A DNA stretch of 47,483 bases, taken from NCBI GenBank assembly GCA_019694655.1, contig JAIBBN010000021.1, forward strand, positions 1 to 47,483, given 5' to 3'. The DNA is from Leptospirales bacterium. GTDB taxonomy: Bacteria; Spirochaetota; Leptospiria; Leptospirales; Leptonemataceae. This document shows positions 40,476-47,483 of this stretch, piece after piece (the first letter of the stretch is position 1; every line of letters starts with the position of its first letter). The translations under genes were made by a program, and so were the position numbers. The notes below the pieces were generated by a model. It was given only the letters and a program-made list of their open reading frames with translations, made no database searches and was not told the origin of the DNA.

Positions 40476-41302
40476 CCAGAAACTCCTGGATATGAGACGA
40501 AAGCAGCGCTCGCTTTCGATGCGCTGCGACGCGCTTTCGCCGATTTCAGAAATTCGCCAAGCAAGGGCGCGGCCGGCAGCAGCTCACGCTGTTCGGTGCG
40601 CTGAAACTCCGGATGCCACTGAACGCCGCGCACCAGCGGCAGCTCGGCGCCTTCTGGATTGTGCGTCAGACGAATGGCCTCGATGATGCCGTCCTCGACA
40701 CAGACCGCCTCGACCTGCAGATTGCGGCCCAGCTCTTTGATGGCCTGGTGGTGGATGGTAATGATCTCGCCGCCCTCGCGTCCGGGATAGAGGCGCGCCA
40801 GATCGGCCCCGGCTTCAAAACGAATGTGGTGGCGTAAGTTGTCGTACTGTCCGTGGTCGCGATGCAGACGCGCCTGCGGTTGTTGGGTGGCAATGTCCTG
40901 GTAGAGACTGCCGCCCAGCGCCACGTTGAGCAGCTGATGACCGCGGCAGATGCCCAGGATTGGCTTGCTTTGCGCCAGGAAGGCGCGCACCAGTTCGATT
41001 TCATAGAGATCGCGAAAGCGGTCGCCGCTCCACTCCGGACGCAGCGCCGTTTCGCCATAGCTCTCCGGCGCCAGATCGGAACCGCCCTGCAGCACCAGGC
41101 CATCAAGCTCCGCTGCCAGGCGCTGCGCTTTGAGATCGGCATTGCTGGTGGGAACCATGATCGGCAACACGCCCTGGCTGGCGACCCAGTGGACCATCGA
41201 CTCTTCCAGGTACAGCAGACGCTTGCCCTTGAAGATGTTACGCTCCGGGTCCGGATGAAAGAAGGAGGCGCTGATGCCAATGCGCAGGAGCACGTCGCTC
41301 AT
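40472..41302 (-). CDS. Gamma-glutamyl-gamma-aminobutyrate hydrolase-like peptidase C26
   Basis: This 276-residue class I glutamine amidotransferase-like hydrolase is related to PuuD. The catalytic triad is intact: C119 in LGICRGHQLLN, H230 and E232 in GVQWHPEFQ. The oxyanion loop LDGLVLQGGSDLAPESYGE and HHQAIKELG near 185 are typical of C26 enzymes that cleave gamma-glutamyl-amine amides. The gene overlaps the downstream aldehyde dehydrogenase by 4 nt and follows the alcohol dehydrogenase by 48 nt. Likely action is on a gamma-glutamylated amine or polyamine breakdown product. Confidence 0.88.
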   Translation of the reverse strand: MSDVLLRIGISASFFHPDPERNIFKGKRLLYLEESMVHWVASQGVLPIMVPTSNADLKAQRLAAELDGLVLQGGSDLAPESYGETALRPEWSGDRFRDLYEIELVRAFLAQSKPILGICRGHQLLNVALGGSLYQDIATQQPQARLHRDHGQYDNLRHHIRFEAGADLARLYPGREGGEIITIHHQAIKELGRNLQVEAVCVEDGIIEAIRLTHNPEGAELPLVRGVQWHPEFQRTEQRELLPAAPLLGEFLKSAKARRSASKASAAFVSYPGVSG

Positions 41303-41350
41303 ACCCTTCCAGCAAGTTGATCTGCTGCGCCGACTGCTACGCTTTTTTCT

Positions 41351-42526
41351 TCAGGCCGCAAAAGCCTTGCGATACAGCTCTTCAAAATCGGCGCGCGAGA
41401 CGCTGCGCGGATTGAGCGGATGGCAGCCGTCGGCCAGGGCCACGTCGACCAGCTCGTTGAGGCGCGTATCGTCAAGTCCGTGGCTGCGCAGTCCGGCCGG
41501 CATTCCCACCGTCGCCTTGAGCTCCTTCAACCAATCCACAAAGCCGCCAGCATCCGGACGCCGCGCTCCGACGGTCCTTGCCATCCAGGCAAACTCTTCT
41601 TTGGCCGCCGGCAGATTGAACTCCATGGCGTAATCGATCATGATGCCGTTGGCCAGGCCGTGGTGCAGGTCGTAGACTGTCGAAAGGGCATGAGCCAGGG
41701 AGTGCGTCACGCCCAGGCCCTTTTGAAAGGCGACGGCGCCCATCATCGAAGCGTTGAGCATCTGGCCGCGAGCCAGGAGGTGCTCCGGCGTGGCCGCGAC
41801 GTGAGCGCGCGCAAAGTCGACACAGGCCGATAGCGAAAGCGAAGCCAGTCGCAGGCCTTCCATGGCAATGCCGTCACACAGCGGTTGATAGCCGCGGGCA
41901 ATGCGCGCCTCCACCAGATGGGTCACGGCATCCATGCCGGTAGCGGCGGTGACGCCGGCCGGCAAGGCCACAAGCAGCTCCGGATCGGCAAAGACCTCCA
42001 GCGGCAGCAGTCGCGGCGAAAAGATGATCTTCTTACGATGGCTGCTATCCTCGGAGACCACTGCACTGCGGCCCACCTCGCTGCCGGTGCCGGCGGTGGT
42101 AGGAAGGGCAAAGAGCGGCGGAAGGCGCTGATCCACCGGGCGAGCGCCAGGCAGACCGTCCTCGTAGTCGAAAAGGTCGCCTGGGTGAGCGGCCATCAAG
42201 GCAATGGCCTTGGCCACATCCTGGGAGGCCCCGCCGCCAAAGGCCACAATGCAATCGGACTGGTGGGCGCGAAATGCAGCCACGCCCAGGTCGACCTGTG
42301 ATTTCACTGGATTGCCAATGACGCCATCGTAGATGGCCAGCGATTGTCCGGCGGCGCGCAGCAGTGCGCTGAATTCCTCTACGATGGGCAGCTTGGCCAG
42401 GGCTTGATCGGTGACCAGCAGCGGGCGCAGGCAGTTGCGTTGCTGCAGGGCGGCGGCGCAATTGCGGCGAGCGCCGACGCCAAAATGGATCACGGTGGGA
42501 AAGTTGTACCGAACGATTTCGCTCAC
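41351..42526 (-). CDS. Iron-containing alcohol dehydrogenase
   Basis: This 391-residue group III alcohol dehydrogenase has the NAD-binding GGGASQDVAKAIAL (about 97-110), the PTTAGTGSEVGRSAVV motif, and metal ligands D199, H203 (GMDAVTHLVEA), H279 (THSLAHAL) and H289 (DLHHGLANG). The enzyme oxidises or reduces small alcohols and aldehydes. GGGA replaces the usual GGGS. It is the first gene of the operon with the C26 hydrolase and aldehyde dehydrogenase and is divergent from the AraC regulator, 81 nt away. Confidence 0.9.
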   Translation of the reverse strand: MSEIVRYNFPTVIHFGVGARRNCAAALQQRNCLRPLLVTDQALAKLPIVEEFSALLRAAGQSLAIYDGVIGNPVKSQVDLGVAAFRAHQSDCIVAFGGGASQDVAKAIALMAAHPGDLFDYEDGLPGARPVDQRLPPLFALPTTAGTGSEVGRSAVVSEDSSHRKKIIFSPRLLPLEVFADPELLVALPAGVTAATGMDAVTHLVEARIARGYQPLCDGIAMEGLRLASLSLSACVDFARAHVAATPEHLLARGQMLNASMMGAVAFQKGLGVTHSLAHALSTVYDLHHGLANGIMIDYAMEFNLPAAKEEFAWMARTVGARRPDAGGFVDWLKELKATVGMPAGLRSHGLDDTRLNELVDVALADGCHPLNPRSVSRADFEELYRKAFAA

Positions 42527-42607
42527 GGCGTCAACTGGATCAAGGCGGCGGCGACGGCAATCATTGCACGACAGGGCGCGAAGTAGAATAGACAGCGCGC
42601 CCGTCCC
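42527..42607. promoter_or_regulatory. Divergent control region between the alcohol dehydrogenase operon and the AraC gene
   Basis: Eighty-one nt between two divergent starts must hold both promoters, so the AraC-type regulator most probably acts here on itself and on the operon. The bases include a GCGGCGGCGACGGC run and no clear direct repeat. Specific sites were not assigned. Confidence 0.4.
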
Positions 42608-43432
42608 ATGCTAGCAAGCGGCCTGAGCGGCGGGGGATTCGAAGCAGTGACCGACGATGCGCAGCGACGCGTGTATCTGTGGCGAGATCGCACTCTCTAT
42701 GCGACCACACACAATCATACCGGCTGGCATCGTCATTTTGGCGCCTCGATTGCCGTCAGCGTGGCCGAACCGTTTCTGCTGGAAACGCGACGCAGCCGCG
42801 CTGAATACCGGGCGGCGCTGGTGCCGCCCAATCTCGAACATCGCACCCTGGCGCCTTCCACGCGCATGGCGGTATTGATTGTCGATCCGGACTGCGCCGC
42901 CTTTCGACCCTGGCTGGGCGGACTTTCGCTGACGCGCGTGCAGGAGCTGGCGGCGTCCGAGTTTGCCACATTGCACCTTGATATGCAGGCCATTCTCGAG
43001 GGACGCGCCGACCGGGCAACGGTGCAGCGCTGCGCCGCAGGCATGCTGGCCAGTCAGGCGCAGCAGGCGCCGGCCCTCGATTTGCGCATCCAGACGGTGC
43101 TGCAGCGCATCCGCAGCAGCTTTCCGGATTGTCCCTCGCTGGCCGCGCTGGCTGGCGAACAGGGGCTTTCGCCCAATCGACTGATGACCCTTTTCAAACG
43201 CAACCTGGGGCTGCCAATGCGTCGCTACTTTCTGTGGCTGCGCCTGCGCGCTGCGGCGCGCTATCTGGATGGCAGCGGCACGCTGACCGAGGCCGCCCAC
43301 GCCGCCGGCTTTGCTGATTCAGCGCATTTCAGCCGCGTTTTTCAACAGAACTTTGGCATGCGACCCTCCGATATCTTTCGCGCCCGCGAGGCCGGCATGC
43401 TGCAGATCATGGAGCGCCTGGAGGCCGACTAG
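42608..43432 (+). CDS. AraC-family transcriptional regulator
   Basis: This 274-residue regulator has a C-terminal double helix-turn-helix (about 160-265): PSLAALAGEQGLSPNRLMTLFKRNLGLPMRRYFLWLRLRAAARYL, then LTEAAHAAGFADSAHFSRVFQQNFGMRPSDI. The N-terminal half (HTGWHRHFGASIAVSV, LVPPNLEHRT) looks like the small cupin-type ligand domain. It is divergent from the alcohol dehydrogenase operon and upstream of the propeller pair; either may be its target. The ligand is unknown, an amine or alcohol being a reasonable guess. Confidence 0.9.
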   Translation: MLASGLSGGGFEAVTDDAQRRVYLWRDRTLYATTHNHTGWHRHFGASIAVSVAEPFLLETRRSRAEYRAALVPPNLEHRTLAPSTRMAVLIVDPDCAAFRPWLGGLSLTRVQELAASEFATLHLDMQAILEGRADRATVQRCAAGMLASQAQQAPALDLRIQTVLQRIRSSFPDCPSLAALAGEQGLSPNRLMTLFKRNLGLPMRRYFLWLRLRAAARYLDGSGTLTEAAHAAGFADSAHFSRVFQQNFGMRPSDIFRAREAGMLQIMERLEAD

Positions 43433-43496
43433 TTTTTGCCTGCGGCGCAAGATTCGTTCAAGCGTCGCGCTGCCGCTTCATGCTAGTCTGCAGCCC

Positions 43497-44801
43497 ATGA
43501 AACGGGTTCTTGCAGTCCTTGCCGCTGCGCTGCTTTCGCTGTGCGGCTACCTCTACTACCCGCGCGCCGAGCGCGCCCATCTGGTGATGGCCGAGTCCTA
43601 CGACATCGGGCCCACGCCCTCTGGCATCGAGGCCGTGCGCGCCGCAGCCGACGACATTGCCAGCCATCTACGACACCGCGGCGACAAAGTCCCTGGCTTT
43701 GACGACCTGATACTTTATGAAGACAGAGGATTTGGCATTGCCACAGGAATGGATGGCTATTTCTGGAAGATCGATCTGGCAAGCGGCGCCGCCGAACGCT
43801 TTGCAAAGACGCCCTTGATCGCCGCCGGCGCAGTGCGCGATCCAGGCGACCCGGATCGCATCTACGCTTGCGTATCCAGACTGCACGGCGAGCCAGAGGC
43901 GCCGGATGCAAAAGTCGGTCTCTACGAACTGCGTCTTTCGACACGCACAGTGCAGCCGGTGTTAACGCGGACCTTGATTCCGCCGGCCTATGAGTCCGCG
44001 CCGGGCGCCAGCGGCAAGGTCTATCGACCGGAAGAAGCGCCGGCGCTTGCCGTGGCCGACTTCAACGACAGCAACTCCGCGCCGATGGCCTTCTGCAATG
44101 ACCTGGCCGTCTCCGCCGACGGCCAGCGCATCTACATGACCACGCCCTACGCCTATGCCGGCGCGGCGATGGGCGGCGGCGCCTTTGGCGAAGCGATCAC
44201 ATTGGCGCGCAACGGCCTGCTCTGGCAGTTCGATCGTCGCGCTGGCACGCTAGCGCTGGCGGCCCGAGATTTCAACTTCATCGATGGCATCCTGATCGAG
44301 GGCCAGGGAAACGAAAAGGAACAGTCGCTGTTGATCACCGAGACCACGAAGTTTCGTATCGATCGACTTTTTCTGAACGGTCCGCGCGCCGGCGCGCACG
44401 ATACGCTCTGGGAATACCTGCCAGGCATGCCCGATGGCATGGATCGCGATGCAGAGGGTCGTATCTGGATTGGCATCATCAAAAAACGCACCGGCCTGAT
44501 TACCTTTGCGCACCGCAATCTCTGGCTGAAGTATGCGCTGCTCAATGTTCCACAATCGCTGCTGCCCATTCCGCACCAGACCGGCGTGCTGGCGCTCAGT
44601 CCCGATGCATCGCAGGCCCTCTACTATGCGGAGTATGAAGGCGAGGGCCCGCAGGAAATTTCCGTGGCCGTTCCCGGCCGAAGCGAAATCTATCTGCCCA
44701 ACTTTCGCAAGAGTTCGCGCGGGCTCTACAGTATTCCCTATCCGGCGCAATTGCAGGCATCCAGTCGCGCTACACAGAACAATTCAGGAGCCGCTCGATG
44801 A
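43497..44801 (+). CDS. Exported strictosidine synthase-like beta-propeller protein
   Basis: This 434-residue protein starts MKRVLAVLAAALLSLCGYLYY, a signal peptide or anchor, followed by a six-bladed propeller. It shows the strictosidine synthase/SMP-30 pattern: FCNDLAVSADGQRIYMTT (about 195-212), then LWEYLPGMPDGMDRDAEGRIWIGI (about 300-325). The Asn-Asp pair of the metal site is present. In plants the fold makes alkaloid scaffolds, but bacterial relatives are mostly lactonase-like or unknown. An open frame to 43311 overlaps the AraC gene and is not used. The stop overlaps the start of the next gene by 4 nt (ATGA). The function is not established. Confidence 0.78.
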   Translation: MKRVLAVLAAALLSLCGYLYYPRAERAHLVMAESYDIGPTPSGIEAVRAAADDIASHLRHRGDKVPGFDDLILYEDRGFGIATGMDGYFWKIDLASGAAERFAKTPLIAAGAVRDPGDPDRIYACVSRLHGEPEAPDAKVGLYELRLSTRTVQPVLTRTLIPPAYESAPGASGKVYRPEEAPALAVADFNDSNSAPMAFCNDLAVSADGQRIYMTTPYAYAGAAMGGGAFGEAITLARNGLLWQFDRRAGTLALAARDFNFIDGILIEGQGNEKEQSLLITETTKFRIDRLFLNGPRAGAHDTLWEYLPGMPDGMDRDAEGRIWIGIIKKRTGLITFAHRNLWLKYALLNVPQSLLPIPHQTGVLALSPDASQALYYAEYEGEGPQEISVAVPGRSEIYLPNFRKSSRGLYSIPYPAQLQASSRATQNNSGAAR

Positions 44802-46540
44802 AAACGATCTGGAATACCTTATTGCTGGCAGCGCTCGGCCTCGGCATGAGCGCCACGCTGCAGGCCCGCACGCTGCAGGGTACGGTGCGCGACGCCCAGG
44901 GTCGCGCCGTGGCCGGGGCCATTGTCACCGCCTTTCAGGGCGCCGTGGCCGAGTCCTGCTACACCAACGGCAGCGGAAGCTACCGACTCAGTTTGAACTT
45001 GAACGATCGCGCCCGGCTGCGGGCGCGTCACGCAGGATTTCTCGATGCCGAGGCCGACGAGGGCGGCGCCCTGACCTTGCGCGACGCCACGCCGCAACAG
45101 CGCTCCGATGCGCTTGCGGCCAGCGCCCACGCCGCGACGCTGCAGTGGGAGTCGCCGGAGCATCGCAACAACTTTGTCAGCCAGTGCCACTACTGCCACC
45201 AGATTGGCAACGCCCTGACGCGCAACGTCAAGGATGAGGAGACCTGGCAGACGACGCTGGATCGCATGCAGGGCTACGGAGCGCTGATCACCAGTTCGGA
45301 TGAAGAAGCCTTTCGCGGCACGCTGAGCCGCTATTTTCAGGGCGCGCCAGTGACCGACCGCCAGTCGCACCAGCTGGATGCGGCAGCGCAGCCGGCGCAG
45401 ATCACCGAATGGAAGCTTGGCGAGGCCGATTCCTTTTTGCACGATGCCGAGTTGCATCCCAATGGCCGGGTCTACGCCGTGGACATGAGCAAAGACCGCA
45501 TCTACGAGGTGGACCGCGCCCGAAATACAATCGTTGCTTACGATCTGCCGCCCTCCGAGCTGCCGCTGGGCGGCATGTTTGCCGGGGCCTATCGTCCGCT
45601 GGGCACTTTTGCCGCGCGCCACGGTCCGCACAGCATCCAGGTCGGTCCCGATGGTAAGCTATGGACAACCAATTCGCTGGCAGCGGAGGTCATGTCCTTT
45701 GATCCAGTAAGCCACGCCTTTCAGATTTTTCCCATCCCCGATGCAATCTATCCGCACACGCTGCGCTTTGACCGCAAAGGCATGCTGTGGTTTACCGTGG
45801 CGCTTTCCAACAAGATTGGCCGCTTTGATCCGCGCACGCAGCAGTTTACGATGATCGAGTTGCCCTCGCACGGAATGTGGCGCTGGCTGAGCGATGCGCT
45901 GGTTCCCACAATTCTGGAAGTGGCCAGCTGGTTTCCACAGAAGAATTTTCAGGTGAGCCTTTCGCACCACAAGGTCAGCGGCGAGGGACGACGCGTCTTG
46001 AATCTGCCCTACGGCATCGACGTGAGTCCGCTGGATGGTTCGATCTGGTACAGCAAGCTGTACTCGGGATACATTGGCCGCGTCGATCCGGAGACGCTGG
46101 AAGTCGAGGAGATTGAAAGTCCGCTGGGCGGACCGCGTCGCCTGCGTTTTGCGCCGGATGGAATGCTGTGGATTCCATCTTTTGAACAGGGCACAATCAT
46201 GCGACTGGATACGCGCACGCGCCAGTTCCAGCATTACAAACTGCCGCTGCTGGCAGAAGGCGAGTACGAAACGCCCTATGCGCTGGGCATTGATCCCAAA
46301 AACGGAATGGTGTGGATCACATCAAATCTTTCTGATCGCATCTTTCGACTGGATCCAATCAGCGGAAGTTTCACCGCCTACCCCAGCCCGACGCGCGTCA
46401 CCTACATGCGCGATATCCTTTTTGGCGAAAGCGGCGAGATCTGCAGCACCAACTCCAACATGCCGGCCTACGCCATCGAGGGCGCCAGCCAGAAGGTGAT
46501 CTGCCTCAACCCGACAGGCGGAGCGACGCGCAATCGCTGA
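44798..46540 (+). CDS. Exported carboxypeptidase-like/CxxCH/virginiamycin B lyase-like propeller protein
   Basis: This 580-residue exported protein has an unusual order of parts. A signal peptide (1-23) precedes a carboxypeptidase-regulatory-like beta-sandwich (LQGTVRDAQGRAVAGAIVT, about 26-95). A cytochrome c haem-binding motif C130-HYC-H134 follows in FVSQCHYCHQIG, with a short helical stretch (about 120-180) like a haem-binding unit. Then a seven-bladed propeller (about 205-570) has virginiamycin B lyase-type repeats (PHSIQVGPDGKLWTTN, LPYGIDVSPLDGSIWYSK, ALGIDPKNGMVWITSN). The single haem site and export suggest a periplasmic oxidoreductase or lyase. It is coupled to the strictosidine synthase-like gene by ATGA overlap. 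Substrate is unknown. Confidence 0.8.
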   Translation: MKTIWNTLLLAALGLGMSATLQARTLQGTVRDAQGRAVAGAIVTAFQGAVAESCYTNGSGSYRLSLNLNDRARLRARHAGFLDAEADEGGALTLRDATPQQRSDALAASAHAATLQWESPEHRNNFVSQCHYCHQIGNALTRNVKDEETWQTTLDRMQGYGALITSSDEEAFRGTLSRYFQGAPVTDRQSHQLDAAAQPAQITEWKLGEADSFLHDAELHPNGRVYAVDMSKDRIYEVDRARNTIVAYDLPPSELPLGGMFAGAYRPLGTFAARHGPHSIQVGPDGKLWTTNSLAAEVMSFDPVSHAFQIFPIPDAIYPHTLRFDRKGMLWFTVALSNKIGRFDPRTQQFTMIELPSHGMWRWLSDALVPTILEVASWFPQKNFQVSLSHHKVSGEGRRVLNLPYGIDVSPLDGSIWYSKLYSGYIGRVDPETLEVEEIESPLGGPRRLRFAPDGMLWIPSFEQGTIMRLDTRTRQFQHYKLPLLAEGEYETPYALGIDPKNGMVWITSNLSDRIFRLDPISGSFTAYPSPTRVTYMRDILFGESGEICSTNSNMPAYAIEGASQKVICLNPTGGATRNR

Positions 46541-46555
46541 ACTATAGCGCAGCGC

Positions 46556-46585
46556 GCGGGCCTTTGCACAAAGGCAATCGCCCGC
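46556..46585 (+). terminator. Possible terminator hairpin after the propeller pair
   Basis: The stem GCGGG / CCCGC (46556-46560 and 46581-46585) encloses the perfect inverted repeat CCTTTG-CA-CAAAGG (46561-46574) with a six-nt bulge. It begins 16 nt after the stop codon. No T run follows, so function is uncertain. Confidence 0.35.
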
Positions 46586-46764
46586 CGCTGCAGCCGGCCT
46601 CAATCCCCCACAAATTAGTGTATCTTTGCTTATAAATGAGGCGCCTTCCCGCGGCGCCGGCGGGCCCGGGAGATATGTTTAACTGAATAACAACACAGCG
46701 ACTGGTAAAAATGTTGATAATAGAATTGGGCCTCGGAATCTCGCCTGGACGCAAAGGCGGGTGA
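46586..46764. other. Intergenic region with AT-rich segment
   Basis: This stretch between the last propeller gene and the decayed recombinase has a GC-rich part with a GCGCC/GGCGC-type repeat (about 46640-46665) followed by an AT-rich part (about 46675-46730, e.g. TGTTGATAATAGAATT). I see no gene. It could hold an old element end or a promoter; neither is shown. Confidence 0.3.
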
Positions 46765-47340
46765 GTGAGGGGGCGGAAAAAGGCCTGGGACTCACCTGGC
46801 GAAGCTGTGTCCGCAGCGGGCGGCGATGGGGGCCGCATTGACGACCGCAAGCAGGACATGGTTCTGCATCGGCGGAGACCGACCGGCCGCCCTTCAAAGC
46901 GAAGCGAATTACTGATTTACCGGCGCCCAAAGCAGGCGCAGCTGGAAATCGGACAACATACCGGGAGCGACGTCCATCAGCGGCTCAGTTTTGCTTTGCC
47001 GGAGTCCAGACGAGTCGCTGACAATCGATTCGAGCTGCCAATGGACAACGGTAAGCATCGACTGCTGCCGGCGCTCTGCTATTCGGCCGGGCTGCGCGTC
47101 CGCGAAGTAGTCGCATTGCGCCGATCGGATCTGGACGGCCGCGCAATCCGAGTGCGCCAGGGAAAAAGAAAGAAGGATCGCTACAGCCTGCTGGCGAAGT
47201 CGAACCACAAGCCGCTGGACGACTAAAGCCGGCGACCCGGCCGAAGTTCGCATAACCAACAAGGGAGTGCGACAATACGAAATCGCCTATTTGCTGCGCA
47301 GTGCGGACAAGACGAAGGCGGATAGGCAACGGGATTGACC
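46765..47340 (+). pseudogene. Decayed tyrosine recombinase (XerC/D-type integrase) remnant
   Basis: The frame to 47226 ends in a clear recombinase core fragment: KHRLLPALCYSAGLRVREVV, then ALRRSDLDGRAIRV, RQGKRKKDRYSLL. The first catalytic Arg lies in GLRVREV and a Lys in the beta-hairpin loop QGKRKKDRY. It stops in DD at 47226, after which another frame (about 47227-47340) reads RITNKGVRQYEIAYLLR, faintly like the following segment. The downstream H-x-x-R and Tyr motifs are absent. The N-terminal ~60 codons do not look like a recombinase. This is a broken gene, probably left from an integrated element. Confidence 0.6.
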
Positions 47341-47483
47341 AGGAAGGCGAAGTCGGACAGATTGAGTTAAACGAAAGGCCCGTCATGCTCGCGCGTTTCG
47401 CGCAATGCGGCCGTCGAAAGCTATGTTCTTCTTTTCTTTTGCTGACGGGCGAATGTCTCCTCGCTTAGGAACGCCTCTCAAAC
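47341..47483. other. Right-hand edge with no recognised gene
   Basis: I see no coding signature in these 143 bases. A pyrimidine-rich stretch (about 47430-47445, TTCTTCTTTTCTTTT) on the plus strand could be the T run of a terminator, but no clear stem precedes it. The window ends inside unassigned DNA. Confidence 0.3.

Overview
The window is GC-rich, tightly packed bacterial chromosome with short gaps, many 4-8 nt gene overlaps, one tRNA and no rRNA or CRISPR array. It belongs to a diderm: there is an RND efflux pump, a penicillin-binding protein 1C paired with a bacterial alpha-2-macroglobulin, and several lipoproteins. The alternative (Bacteroidetes/Leptospira-type) GlmU-like protein, a 2Fe-2S ferredoxin fused to a class III cyclase, a DUF5939-like cyclase, a CheX-like protein and loose lipoboxes suggest a spirochaete of the Leptospirales. 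That placement is inference from gene content, not from a phylogenetic marker.

Layout. 1-3567 (+): RND pump and a small helical protein. 3594-12699 (-): PBP1C, a giant alpha-2-macroglobulin and a lipoprotein, a periplasmic envelope-defence and peptidoglycan operon. 12857-14837 (+): lipoprotein, sigma factor with a cysteine cluster, and DNA-3-methyladenine glycosylase, joined end to start. 14877-19539 (-): a five-gene operon of type III polyketide synthase, isoprenylcysteine-methyltransferase-like protein, acyl carrier protein, fatty acyl-AMP ligase-like enzyme and FAD-dependent oxidoreductase, most simply read as a phenolic-lipid (alkylresorcinol/alkylpyrone-like) pathway fed directly with activated fatty acids. 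A 40-codon ParA Walker-A fragment lies just upstream of it. 19948-27685 (+): glmS, GlmU-like protein, xseB, m5U RNA methyltransferase, two lipoproteins, gltX and a helical-repeat protein.

27768-30053 is an iron and redox island: dps (+), ferredoxin-cyclase (-), bfd (+) and bfr (+), with two similar Fur-like 7-1-7 boxes in front of bfd/cyclase and of bfr. 30091-33878 (-): tRNA-Leu(GAG), phosphohexomutase, an anchored protein, rhodanese and a spermidine-synthase-like protein. 34027-39063 is a signalling neighbourhood: GAF plus degenerate GGDEF protein overlapping a CheX-like protein, a DUF5329-like secreted protein, an adenylate cyclase with a Cys4 N-terminal domain, a membrane protein and a STAS anti-anti-sigma factor.

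39078-42526 (-): iron alcohol dehydrogenase, gamma-glutamyl hydrolase (C26) and aldehyde dehydrogenase, divergent from an AraC regulator (42608-43432, +). This regulator is followed by a coupled pair of exported beta-propeller proteins, one strictosidine-synthase-like and one carrying a CxxCH haem-binding motif with a virginiamycin-B-lyase-like propeller. The final 900 bases hold a decayed tyrosine recombinase, the only sign of a mobile element.

The strongest candidates for new biology are the fatty acyl-AMP ligase/ACP/type III PKS operon and the ferredoxin-cyclase embedded in the iron-storage locus.
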